Under the pieces are notes generated by a model that was not told the DNA's origin, did not search any database, and saw only the letters and a list, made by a program, of their open reading frames with translations. Source: Vitellaria paradoxa (taxonomy: Eukaryota > Streptophyta > Magnoliopsida > Ericales > Sapotaceae). From it: DNA of 64,000 nucleotides. Numbering within the stretch: position 1 is the stretch's first letter; every line of letters starts with the position of its first letter. The stretch spans positions 43,541,750 to 43,605,749 of the forward strand of contig CM034233.1 in assembly GCA_019916065.1 (NCBI GenBank), read 5' to 3'. Below are positions 48,408-59,250 of this stretch, in pieces. A program made the position numbers and the translations under genes.

Positions 48408-48733
48408 GGGTGGCACATTGATAACTTGGTAAGTTGCAGAAGTATGCCCTAAATATGTGTCGCGTGTTTTAAGAGGCAGCAAAATCAGTCAATCATGTCC
48501 TCATTCTGAAACGGCATATAATTGAATTCCTGGTTCTTGAATTGCAATAGGGAGCTTAAATGTTCTTAGATTTGGTAGTTAATTCGATAGGTTGAGAGTA
48601 GGGAGGTTAGCAGAAGCAAAGGCAAAGGGCAAAGAATCAGTCCTCTTTTTTTTTTTTGTCAGAATAATAGGAGACATTTTAATAATATGCAGGATGCAGG
48701 CTAAGACACTGTAGATTTTTTGGTGCTTGTATA

Positions 48734-49093
48734 TGATGCAAATCAAAAGATTATTTTATTTTATTAAGATTTTATTTTAGGATTTACTTGGAATATGACT
48801 TTAGGTAGAGAATTATTTCCTTTATTATTATTATTTTTATTTATTATTTTAGGTCGCTTATTTTGAATAGGATTTCTAATATTGTAATCTTCAATTTTAT
48901 TATATCTTCGGCTATTTTTGGGATTTATTAGCCTATTTAAAGGCTTGAGATTATTATAGTTAGGGAGACTTGAAATCAATATTATTGAACTAAATGGCTA
49001 CGTTTGCCCAACTTCTCTCCTCTCTTCTTCTTTGCTTGCTTCTTCTCTTGCTTTCTTTCTCTTTCTTTGCTTTCAATTTCTTGCCCCACATCA
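48734..49093 (+). repeat. 5' LTR of the small LTR element
   Basis: Starts tgatgcaaatc and ends ccacatca, next to the decayed primer site. It carries the sequence tagcctatttaaaggcttg near 48928, a probable TATA-type promoter region. It differs from the 3' LTR at many sites. Confidence 0.82.
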
Positions 49094-49920
49094 ACTTAGT
49101 ATCAGAGCAAATTCCTAATGATAAAAAAAAAAAAAATTAAAAAAAAACCATAATCACTGTTTTCAGCCGTTGACGAAAACCCCAGACAATAGTTCATCAC
49201 CGACAACCCACTGAACTAGCACCCACCTTGCGACTTTCAAATATGTAGATGAATCAACTTATTTCCTCGCTACTAGGGTTACAAAATCAACTAACAGCCC
49301 TTCAAACTGAAATGATTCTTACATGGCAATGTTTCAAGGCAAAAGAATTTGATCATGTGTCAACCATTTATTCAACCAAAGCTTCCATTATTAAGGACCA
49401 AGCAGCAAAGATTGATGAGGATGGCCTAGAAGTTATGGTTTACAAACCTAACCTGATGACTTCTATTTTTCAGATGATGAGATTGATGAACAAATCGTGA
49501 GCAAATTGATTGATGTGACGCATTGTCATGAACTTGTGGCGACTACTAAGGCCATCTCTCCCGATAAGAAAAATATTTCCAATTGCATCACAGAAGTCCC
49601 TGCTTGCACTATCCCACACCTTGGGTTGAAGAGTTTGCCTATAACATTCGATGCTTATGTGTATTTTGTCTTCCCTACAATTAAACCCCTCTCATAAGTT
49701 GACCCATTTTTTATTTTTTTTCAACATCTACAAGTTTTGTTTTTGGAACTCGTTCCTTCCACCCTGGGAGACCTGGTGAGGAAATTAGGTTTCTACCACC
49801 CTTATATGCGTCTACGAGCTCTAGAAATAACTTGAACATTCCTCTGTTCATGGCCCAGCGATTGAATGAGTGCACAAGTTTTCAACTCGATGGAATCGAG
49901 TTTTTTTAAGTGGAGGAGAA

Positions 49921-50278
49921 TGATGCAAATCCAAATATTATTTTATCTTATTAAGATTTTATTTTAGGATTTATTTTTAATAGGATTTTATTAGAGATTT
50001 ATTTCTTTTATTATTATTGTTTTAATTTATTATTTTTGCTAGTTTATTTTGAGTAGAATTTCCGAGATTGTAATCTTTAATTTTATTTATCTTCAGCTAT
50101 TTTAAGGATTTATTAGCCTATTTAAAGGCTTGCGATTATTAGGGTTTGGGAGACTTGAATTAAATATTATCGAATTAAATGGTTGCGTTTGCTTAAGTTC
50201 TCTCTTCTCTTCATCTTTGCTGGCTTCTTCTCTTACTTTCTTTCTCTTTCTCAGCTTTCAATTTCTTGGTCCGCATTA
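49921..50278 (+). repeat. 3' LTR of the small LTR element
   Basis: Directly follows the purine tract and ends ccgcatta, where the 5' copy has ccacatca. Only 48 bp separate it from the Copia 3 5' LTR. Confidence 0.82.
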
Positions 50279-50326
50279 GTATGTTTGGGTCTAAAAGCAA
50301 TTATGGGATTCTATTTTTAAATATAT

Positions 50327-50502
50327 TGTTAATATATATATATACAGAATTAGGGCTAGTTTATTCTCTTTCCTAGTATAGGAGATTAGAATAGATTATG
50401 ATTATATTTCCTAATTTGTACAAGATATTGTGAATATAAATATATGTGATAAGACCCAAAGGGAATCAAGCAATTCTATTCATTCTCAAATTATTAGAAA
50501 TT
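50327..50502 (+). repeat. Copia 3 5' LTR
   Basis: Starts tgttaatatata and ends near ttattagaaatta. It is about 90 bp shorter than the 3' LTR because the latter carries three copies of a ~36-bp unit at its start. Confidence 0.75.
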
Positions 50503-50779
50503 ATTAAAGAAAAGATCCTACAACCCTTGTGTTTGATTTCTCGTGGGTTTTTGTGTCTGCATCAAGCAACCCTAGCTGCCTTAAGTTCTTGTGTTCGTCG
50601 AGAAACCAAAATAGGCACTATTATCAATCAAACCCTAGCCATTGCTCTAGTCGTCACCATCATTGCCTCCTAATCAGCTAATCAGTTGGCAACATCTAGT
50701 TCTTTATTGATTATTGTTATCGTCAAACAACATTGACCAATAGTTGTGGACTGTGATTCTCAGTCACCAACGTCCAGTC

Positions 50780-50828
50780 TTCAAAGTCAATCATTTTTTT
50801 TTTGGGGGTAAGTTCAAAGTCGATCATT
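50780..50828. repeat. 17-bp insert between 16-bp near-identical repeats
   Basis: ttcaaagtcaatcatt (50780-50795) and ttcaaagtcgatcatt (50813-50828) flank a T-run followed by gggggtaag. Read on the minus strand, the insert is CTTACCCCC plus an A-run. This could be an extremely truncated retroinsertion or a filler-DNA repair event. Confidence 0.55.
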
Positions 50829-51229
50829 GGTCTTCCATCATCATAGATTTCTCTCTCTATCAAACAATATCCAACCCTCATCGTCAATTTCTCTCTCACC
50901 AATGTGGTTTTTTCATTGCCAATGGTGGATCTCTATCAACAATAGATCTCCTTAGTTGATGCGAGTAGCTAATTGTGGTTCTTTGATCGTTGATTGTGGA
51001 CCTCATCACCTAATTCTAGCAAAAAGGCCCTAGTCAGCGAAACCCTAGCCGACCTTTCCTTAACCAACATGTCTCTACAAACAGCAACAAGTAGTCTTTA
51101 GGGTTATCCCTTAATTAGATTGTCCTATTCTTATTATAGCGTTATCTAATTCTAGCAAAGGTCATTTTATCCCAATAGTTCTATTTTCATGCATCAAATT
51201 CTAGTTTTATTTATGTGGAAATCAAAATT

Positions 51230-51476
51230 GACTAGTTCAACCAATGGTTCTACCAATTGGCCTAATCACTTGACGACCAAAAAGTTAAATGGAAGAAAGT
51301 ATCGTTAGTGGTCAAAGGCAATCACGATTGCTTTAACAAGATTTGGTAAGCACAAGTGCCTGTAAGAAGACCTAGATTCAAGATGATATGAATATTGTAC
51401 ATCTTTTACGAAATTCTATGGAGACCGAGGTTACGAGTGTGTACCCATCTAGATCCCTGTAAGGAGATTTGGGACT
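51230..51476 (+). pseudogene. Copia 3 gag, first part
   Basis: Contains KLNGRKYR and WSKAITIALTRFGK-like sequence and CKEIWDY, recognisable copia GAG, with stops. It is broken at 51477-51481 by the insertion of Copia 4 and continues after 56500. Confidence 0.75.
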
Positions 51477-51481
51477 ATATT
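51477..51481. repeat. Target-site duplication, left, of Copia 4
   Basis: atatt here and at 56500-56504, directly adjoining the LTR ends of Copia 4. Confidence 0.9.
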
Positions 51482-51727
51482 TGAAGACAAAGAAAGAAAT
51501 AATTTTCTATTATTTCTGTAATTCTTTGAATGAATAAAAAAAGTTACACAAATCCTCCTACTTATAACATACTCCAGTATCTATACAAGGTAAGTTTCCC
51601 TATGATGAATATTGTGATTTCTAAGCGAATATCTTTATACATGGTAAGTTTCCCTGTGAGGATTGCTAAAATTGCTGAGGGAATATTTACAGAATCTCCT
51701 AATTTCCTGATTTCCGGTATTTCTACA
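51482..51727 (-). repeat. Copia 4 3' LTR
   Basis: 246 bp, TGTAGAAATACC ... GTCTTCA on the minus strand. About 97% identical by eye to the 5' LTR. Confidence 0.95.
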
Positions 51728-51769
51728 CTCCTCCTCAAGTTGGATCGTAGATGTTGATTAGATCCAACT

Positions 51770-53118
51770 TGCTTATTAACTCCTCAAATACCGGTCTGAG
51801 AACTCCCTTAGTTAGAATATCTGCCACCTGCTTCCATGTAGACACATATATCATGCAAATGATGCCTTCTTCAATCTTCTATTTGATAAAGTGCCTGTCT
51901 ATCTCCACATGCTTGGTTCGATCATGCTGAACTGGATTGAATGAGATGTCAATGACAGCCTTATTATCACAGTACAGTTTAATGGGAAACTCTACTGTAA
52001 GGTGTAATTCTTCCAGGAGTCTTTTCAGCCACAGTCCTTCACACATTCCCTAAGCAATGGCCCTGTATTCTGCTTCAGCACAACTTCTAGCTACCACATT
52101 CTGCTTTTTGCTTCTCCAAGTCACCAAGTTACCCCATACAAAAGTACAATATCCTGTGGTAGATTTCCTGTCTTCTATCGCACCTGCCCAATCTGCATCA
52201 GTAAATATTTCAACTCCTCTATTTTCTCCCCTGTTAAACAATAGACCCCTCCCTAGAGAGCCTTTGAGGTATCTTAGAATCCTGTATACTGCTTCCTGGT
52301 GTGTCTCCTTTGGTGAATGTATATGTTGACTCACAGTACTTACTGCAAAAGCAATGTCTGGTCTGGTATGTGAAAGATAGATCAACTTCCCTACCAATCT
52401 CTGATATCGATCTTTGTCAACTGGTTGTCCTGTCTCCTCTGTCTTCCTTTTCGGTTCAATTGGAGTTTCACTAGGTTTACAACTTAGCATCCCAGTCTCA
52501 GAAAGGAGATCCAGTATGTATTTCCTTTGAGACACACTGATCCCTTTCTGTGATCTGGCTACTTCCATTCCCAGAAAATAATGTAGTTGACCAAGGTCCT
52601 TTACCTCAAATTCACTAGCCAGGACTTTCTTTAATCTTTCCATCTCTGTTGAATCATCACCTGTCAAGATAATATCATCAACATATACTATAAGAATAGT
52701 CCTTTTTTCAATTTTTAGCTAGCCGAATGAACATAGTATGATCTGATTGCCCTTGTTTATACCCTTGTCCTTTAATTACCCTTTTGAATTTATCAAACCA
52801 AGCTCTTGGGGACTGTTTGAATCCATACAAGGACTTCTTCAGTTTACACACTCTGCTATCTCCTTCCTTGTAGAATCCAGGAGGTAACTCTATGAATACT
52901 TCTTCTTCCAGTTCTCCATTTAAAAATGCATTCTTGATATCTAGTTGTTGAAGTGGCCAGTCCAGATTAGCTGCCAAAGATAAAAGAACTCTCACAGTGT
53001 TAAGTTTGGCCACTGGTGCAAATGTCTCTGCATAGTCAATTCCATATGTTTGGGTGAAGCCCTTTGCAACTAGTTGTGCCTTATATCGTTCAATTGTTCC
53101 ATCAGCCTTGTATTTCAC
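51770..53118 (-). pseudogene. Copia 4 reverse transcriptase and RNase H
   Basis: The RT starts in 53118-52708 (YKAQLVAKGFTQTYGIDYAE, LDIKNAFLNGELEEEVFIEL, LKKSLYGFKQSPRAWFDKF). A frameshift in an A-run near 52705-52712 follows. The catalytic YVDDIILTGDD is next (about 52670-52690), then 52667-52050 (LHYFLGMEVARSQKG, RLVGKLIYLSHTRPDIAF, FTDADWAGAIEDRKSTTGY). A TAG at about 52050 precedes the RNase H tail (LYCDNKAVIDISFNPVQHD). Two or three lesions separate it from an intact frame. Confidence 0.92.
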
Positions 53119-53127
53119 AGTAAAGAC

Positions 53128-54560
53128 CTATTTGCAGCCCACTGATCTCTTTCCCTTCGGTAATTCTGCCAATTCCCAGGTTTCATTCTTTTCAAGTGCC
53201 TTCATTTCTTCCAGGACAGCTTCCCTCCATTGTGGAACAACAAGAGCTTCCTGAATGTTCTTTGAGATTGTAGTATGATCAACTTTGGAAATAAAGCTAC
53301 GATACTGTGTGGATAGGGCATTATAGGATACAAAGTGTGATATAGGATGGAGAGTACATGATCTGGGCTTCTTTCGAAGAGCTACTGGCACATTATCATC
53401 AGAGGAAAGTTCAGTTACCTGTTCTGGATTAGAAAAGGGCTCGTGACTTGGAACTATCATCGGTTCTGGCTCTTTTTGTGCAGGGAATTTGAGAGATTCT
53501 GACTCCTTTGATCTTGACCTTCGCGAGTAAACCAATATTTCTTTAGTTTTTTGTATTTCTGTATCTCCCCCTGATTTTAAGTGTTCTTCTATTGGTGGCA
53601 AAGTATATGGGAGAGACTCATAGATGGAGAGACCCAAATCCAGAGTTTTATCTGTACTTAGGTTTTCTTTATGAGAAGGGAATGAGGTATAGTAGGGTGA
53701 ATTTTCAAAGAAGGTTACATCAAGGCTAACAAAGAGTTTGTGATGTATGGGGTCATAGCATTTGTAACCTTGTTGAGTAGGAGAATAGCCCAGAAAAACA
53801 CACTTGCGAGCTCGAGGATCAAGTTTGCTACGTTGGTGAGGATGAAGATGGACAAATGCAGTACACCCAAACACCCTGAGAGGTATTGTTGAGTGTAGCC
53901 TGGAGATTGGGAAGGACTCTTGCAATTTTTGTAGGGGTGTAGCAAAGGATAAGACTTGATTAGGCATCCAATTTATAAGATAGACAGCAGTCAGAATAGC
54001 ATCCCCCCACTGTTTGGGCATGTTCATTGTAAAAAGTAATGCACATGCAACCTCAAGTATATGTCTATTTTTCCTATATGCCACCCATTTTGTTGTGGGG
54101 TATCAACACAGGAACTCCGGTGAATAATTCCATTTTCACAAAGATAGGGCCCAAAGATTGATTAAAGTACTCGGTTCCATTATCGGTTCTCAAAACTTGG
54201 AGTTTTGTGTGAAATTGGTTTTGTATCATTGTGAGAAAATTAATGAAAACTGAGCGAACTTCTGTTTTGTCATGCAATAAATACACCCAACAAACACGAG
54301 TATAATCATCAATGAAGGTTATAAATCATTTGGTTTGTGTTCTATTGGAAGTTCGAGAAGGTCCCCATAAATCACTATGAATCATAGCAAAAGGAGTAGA
54401 TGGTTTATAAGTGGATGAAGGAAAAGGAACACGATGATGTTTTGCAAACTCACATGTTTCACATTGAAAATCAATGAATTTCTTACTGGAACACAAAGTT
54501 GGGAATAACCGTTTCAAATAAGGAAAACTAGGGTGGCCCATTCTAGAATGCCACAACAGA
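53128..54560 (-). pseudogene. Copia 4 integrase
   Basis: The pre-integrase zinc region (54326-54556) shows WHSRMGHPSFPYLKRLF and CETCEFAKHHRVPF. The core covers HSDLWGPSR, VLRTDNGTEYFNQSL and NRHILEVACALLF (the catalytic D,D,E region); a small frame change lies near 54075-54110. The C-terminal part (53128-54084) has LDPRARKCVFLGYSPTQQGY and the link to the RT (EEMKALEKNETWELAELPKG). A TAG at about 53128 splits it from the RT. Confidence 0.9.
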
Positions 54561-54738
54561 ATTTCACTATCTTGAGAAATAGATGCACTTTATTGGAATT
54601 ATTACTCGTATTTGCCTCGTCAAAGTAGTAGAGTCCTTCACTTTCTCTAGCACTGCCAATCGTCTTCCCCGATGACAGATCCTGAAAAGTACAAAGAGAG
54701 GAAGTGAAGTTAGCTGAACAGTTCGAATCTTTTGTTAA

Positions 54739-54965
54739 TTACCTAATAGATAGTAAATTACAAGAGAGGTTTGGGACATGGAGGACAGATTTCAAAGACA
54801 GTGAGTTTGAGAGACAAATACTCCCTTTTCCTACTACAGATGAAAGTGATCCATCTACAATTCTGACTTTCAGATTTCCAGCACAGGGGAAGTATGTGGA
54901 GAATAAATTGAAAGATCCAGTCATGTGATTAGAAGCTCCTGAATCTATGACTCATGGAGTTTTGG
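54739..54965 (-). pseudogene. Copia 4 protease
   Basis: The aspartic protease motif VIDSGASNHMTGSF lies at about 54910-54955, preceded by a TGA where the family has a Trp codon, and continues VLHVPNLSCNLLSIR. The catalytic DSGA is intact. Confidence 0.85.
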
Positions 54966-55164
54966 TACTACAGGTAGTTAAAGCTTGGAAAAAATTACCT
55001 TTTTGGGCTAAAGAACCAAAGGGAACATTTGTGGCAGATTGACCAAAGTTTTGAAGCACTGAAAGTAACTCATAGAGTTTTCCTGGTTGCTCAAGGCTGA
55101 ATGAATCTGCTTGTGAACCACTTCCTCCTGGAAAATTTTCAATTGTAGCTTGATAACCCTTATT

Positions 55165-56217
55165 CTAAATTTGTTTGGGTTTCCAATCTATAGGTTTTCC
55201 ATAGATTTCCCAGAAGATGTCTTTGGAATGGCCAGTCTTTTTGCAGTGATCACAAAATACCCTCCCTTTAGTTGATTTTGAGCCTGATCCGGATCCACGG
55301 GTCAATGGGCCTTGGGTCAAATGACCAAACTCGCAGGTCAAACCTCCAGCAGATTCGTGATTTAAATAGCCGGACTCGGCTTGGGTCAAATGGCCCGATC
55401 CGGCTTGGGTTAAATAACCCGACCCGGCTGGATTGTTTTGGGTAATTAGGGCTGATCCCTCGATGTCTCAGCCACTGCTCATCGTCTTTGATTCGCGACC
55501 CATCATCAATGATCGCCTAACCTCTTCCCTTCGAACTTCGGCAAAGACCTCTCGAATCGACGGTAAGGGGCAACGACTGAGGACCCGGCTACGAACATCA
55601 TCCAGGGTCTGGTTTAAACTGGCCAAGACCTCGAACACTCTCTCGTTTTCAACCCTCTTCTTGTATCGCACACTGTCGCCGGTGCATTCCCAGCCGTCAT
55701 CAAAGTTTTGGTCGAGCTCTTGCCAAATAGCCATCATCTCCAGATAGTACTTTGTTATTTCTTTGTCCCCTTGTTTCATCTGCCACAATCGCGTCTTTAG
55801 GTCAAAGATCTGAGAAAAATTCTCCTCATCGGAGTAAGTCTCGTGTACGGCATCCCAAATGTCCTTTGTCGTCGGCAGCCACAGGTAGGTTTTCTTTATT
55901 GATGGAATCATGGAATTGACCAGTAAAGAGGTCACAACTGCATTTTCTAACTGCCATCTTTGAAGAGCCACTGTGTCTCCTTCGTGGGGTTTTTTGGTAG
56001 CGCCGGTCAGGTAGCCTCTTTTCCCTTTGCTGTCAATCACCAGTTTGATTAACTGTGCCCATTCACGGAAATTTTTTCCGTTGAACTTATCTACGGTGAT
56101 CTGGACTGATGAAAGGTCTGTCCCTCCCATGGTGGTAAAGGATGAATGGCCCTCTGTTTCTCCTTCGTGAGTGACAGAGGAGAATGTCTCCTGATGACCA
56201 GGAGGTATGGCGGCCAT
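55165..56217 (-). pseudogene. Copia 4 gag
   Basis: The ATG at 56217 starts MAAIPPGHQETFSSVTHEGE; 249 codons are open to a TGA at about 55468, and then the same frame stays open to 55165. Capsid features are VDKFNGKNFREWAQLIKLVI and KDIWDAVHETYSDEENFSQI. A run of short repeats (SGYLTQAGSGHLTQAESGYL) precedes a zinc knuckle CDHCKKTGHSKDIF, in which the last Cys is replaced by Phe. The nucleocapsid function is therefore probably damaged. Confidence 0.92.
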
Positions 56218-56241
56218 TTGAGCTAGGGTTTTACGAACCTA

Positions 56242-56254
56242 GGCTCTGATACCA
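56242..56254 (-). other. Copia 4 primer-binding site
   Basis: Minus-strand TGGTATCAGAGCC directly follows the 5' LTR and matches initiator tRNA-Met. Confidence 0.93.
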
Positions 56255-56499
56255 TGAAGACAAAAAAGAAATAATTTTCTATTATTTCTATAATTCTTTG
56301 AATGAATAAAAAAGGTTACACAAATCCTCCTACTTATAACCTACTCCAGTATCTATACAAGGTAAGTTTCCCTATGATGAATATTGTGATTTCTAAGCGA
56401 ATATCTTTATACATGGTAAGTTTCCCTGCGAGGATTGCTAAAATTGCTGAGGGAATATTTACATAATCTCCTAATTTCCTGATTTCTGGTATTTCTACA
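56255..56499 (-). repeat. Copia 4 5' LTR
   Basis: 245 bp on the minus strand, TGTAGAAATACC ... CTTCA, followed on the plus strand by the duplication atatt (56500-56504). Confidence 0.95.
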
Positions 56500-56504
56500 A
56501 TATT

Positions 56505-58990
56505 TGATTTCAATATTCCACTGATCTCAGTCACATTTATAATGTCTCTAGGGACTTCTTCTAGTCTAAACAATCCAGTAAAACTCTTGCTCAATATTTT
56601 GCTATTTTGAAAAAGATATATGAGGAGTTGAATTCTTTTTCGCCTTTGTCAACCAATATCAATGAAATGCAAAAGTAAAGAGAGCAAATGGTTGTACTTA
56701 AATTTCATGTTACACTTGATCCTAAGTTTGAACCTGTTAAGGCCCAGATACTAGGAGGTACTTCTCTTCATTAATTAAGACATATTCTAAAGCACTAATG
56801 GTTGCCTCCCAAAATTCTCCTATAGTTACGCCTGAGTCTACTAGCTCTGCACTTACCAGTCGAGCTAGAATCTTTGATGGGTGCGATCATCGCTATAATT
56901 GTAGCGAAGATCGCAATAATAAGCCAAAGGATCATGGTCCAAATGGATTTATTGTGAAATATTAGACATCTCTGTGAGGACTGTTGAAAATTGTATGGTA
57001 TGCCAACTCATATAACCGTTCAAAAAAAAAAATCCAACTCTTTTTTTTTCTGGGGACAAACCAAAAAAATATTTAAAAAAAAAAAAAAGCGAACTCATAT
57101 GGCACATGTGGCACCTTTAAGGCAATTGTTTCAACTGATAGGCCTAATTGCAGTAAAATTGGTTTATACATAAGGGACTATTTTTGGAGGAGGATTCTAA
57201 GTTCCTACAGTAAAAGGCAGCTCATGACGTATTTGTTCCTACTACCTTCCTTGCACATAGAGATAATCATGATGTTTATCTATCTACATGCCCCCCATGC
57301 ACTTGGATACTTGACTCTTATACTTCAGATCATATGTTTAGAATACCTAGATTATTTTTCAATCTTCAACAGTTAACTTCTATCCCCTTCTGTTATAATA
57401 GCCAATAAACCAGTAACCCAGTTAGGGGAATTAGTACAATTAATGCTTTTCCTACTTTACCTCTACCATATGTCTTATATGTGCATTTTTTTTTTCTTTT
57501 AATCTTATGTCTACGCAGCTTACTAAGCAATTAGGTAGTTAATAACTTTCTTCCCTAATTATGTTATCATTCAACAACCAAGAAGATTGGTGGACGTGAA
57601 GCTAATGGTGTCTACTACATGGATGTACCATCTGCACCAACCTCTACAACATGTTCAACAATTGCTTCCTCTCATAACATCCACTACCACCTTGACCATC
57701 CTTCACTTGCACGATTGAAAACAATAGTTCCTAGTTTGTGTCATTTGAAATCTTTAGTTTGTAAGTCGTGTCAATTAGAAAAGCATCATCATGTTTCCTT
57801 TCTTCTTAGGATTAACATTAGTGCTTCACAGCCATTTCATTTGATTCATTCAGACATTTAGGGACCAAGCCATGTCATTTCTAAATTAGAATGTCAGTAT
57901 TTTGTGACTTTTGTAGATAATTTTTCAAGGGCTACTTGTTTATATTTAATGAAAGATTGTTAAGAATTAATATCTTTTTTCAAATCCTTTTGTACTAAAA
58001 TTCAAACTCAGTTTGGGATACCTACTTAAATTCTTCATAGTAATTATACCAGAGAATAGTTTTCAAAACTATTCACTGGTTTCATTCCTCCCTTGGTATG
58101 CTTCATTAATCGTCTTGTCCTTGCACTCCACAACAAAATGGAGTCACTAAGAGAGAATTTACATATCATTAGAACTGCATGTTGTTTGTTGTTTCACATG
58201 CAGGTCCCTAAAGTCCATTAGGGGGATGCAATACTCACTACTCGTCGCTTAATTAATAGGATGCCTTCTTCAATTATACATAACAAGTCCCTCATTCCAT
58301 CTTGTTTCCCAAACTACCCTTGTTTCCCGTCTCCCATCGTATATTTGAGTGTTGCATTTGTTCATCATCTTGATAATAGGGTTGATAAACTTGATCCTCG
58401 AGCACATAACTATGTCTTTCTGGGAAATTCTCGTTAAAAAAAGGGTATCGAAGTTACAGTGCATCCCTTAATCGATACTTTATTGTGCTGATGTCACATT
58501 CTTTGAGCCCACCCCATTCTTTTTCTAATCTCAATATGTGGCTTGTTGATGAAAGATTTTCCTTGTCGATTCTTCCATCTCAGTCTTTGTCTTCTCTTGA
58601 TGAGGATCTCCTTTTATTAATTCTTCCTACTACAAGTTTACCTTTCCTACTACTGCAATGGTACGCTCCCAACCGTTTTCCTTGTCTTGATCTGCAAGTT
58701 TACATATGACAATATGTAATTGCACCTCTAGAATCTTCTATAACTCCACATCTTCTCTTACATCTACAAAACCCATTGATGAATTGGCTATACCTACTAC
58801 TAACCGGAAAGGTAAACCTACATGTACTTCCTATCCAATTTCTAATTTTGTCTCCTACCATGCCTTTTCTACCTCCTATCATGAACTTGTTTCGTCTCTA
58901 TCTTCTATATTTATTCCTAACTCTATCCACAGAACCCTCTCTCATTTTGGATGGCATACTGCTAGGGAAAAGGAGATGTCAATTGTTGAA
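56505..58990 (+). pseudogene. Copia 3 gag remainder, protease and integrase
   Basis: After Copia 4, gag resumes (SVTFIMSLGT, then a shift; EELNSFSPLSTNINEMQ-like). Protease is recognisable as WILDSYTSDHMF (about 57302-57340), with Tyr-Thr in place of the active-site Gly-Ala. Pre-integrase is at 57619-57861 (NIHYHLDHPSLARLKTIV, VCKSCQLEKHHHVSF). Integrase fragments follow to about 58500 (TPQQNG, LINRMPSSI). The block near 58700-58990 holds the linker to the RT (ELAIPTTNRKGKPTCTSYPI). Stops are frequent. Confidence 0.82.
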
Positions 58991-58996
58991 CTTTGG

Positions 58997-59105
58997 GTCT
59001 GTTTGGAGTGATAAAAAGTGAGATAAAGTGAGATAAGTTGTGGGTTCGTAATTCGTGTAGTAAGATAAAAAGTGAATAACTTTTAGAAATTTTTAGAGTT
59101 TTTTA
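58997..59105. other. Small MITE-like insert in Copia 3
   Basis: gggtctgtttggagtgataaa starts a segment of about 105 bp that breaks the RT linker alignment and resembles the left end of the MITE at 29076-29233. A matching right end was not found, so it is truncated or degraded. Confidence 0.4.
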
Positions 59106-59250
59106 GCAAAGCAAATGCAGCTTTTGTATCTCTACCCTTTGGAAAGTCAATTGTTGATTGTAAATGGGTATGTACAATGAAGCTACACCCTGGTGGTTCA
59201 ATTGACAAATTGAAAACCCACTTTGTTGCCAAGGGGTATACACAATTTAT
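59106..59250 (+). pseudogene. Copia 3 RT, first part
   Basis: ANAAFVSLPFGKSIVDCKWV, then a shift and HFVAKGYTQF, the beginning of copia RT. Cut at 59250 by RTE copy F. Confidence 0.78.

Larger units (their letters stand above)
48734..50278 (+). mobile_element. Small non-autonomous LTR retrotransposon (1.5 kb)
   Basis: Two similar LTRs (48734-49093, 360 bp; 49921-50278, 358 bp) begin tgatgcaaat. A primer site ttagtatcagagc (49097-49109), close to initiator tRNA-Met, follows the first LTR. A purine tract aagtggaggagaa (49908-49920) precedes the second. Flanks gtata (48729-48733) and gtatg (50279-50283) match at 4 of 5. The 827-bp interior lacks RT or integrase; its two short frames (49249-49500 and 49497-49697) are unrecognised. 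It must have moved with borrowed enzymes. Confidence 0.85.
51482..56499 (-). mobile_element. Copia 4: young, complete LTR retrotransposon
   Basis: A 5,018-bp minus-strand copia element inside Copia 3 gag. LTRs are 56255-56499 (5') and 51482-51727 (3'); by eye they differ by six substitutions and one 1-bp indel. The primer site TGGTATCAGAGCC (plus 56242-56254) abuts the 5' LTR, the purine tract CTTGAGGAGGAG precedes the 3' LTR, and the 5-bp duplication atatt flanks it. All domains are present with only a few disabling changes. It belongs to a different copia family from Copia 1-3. Confidence 0.96.
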
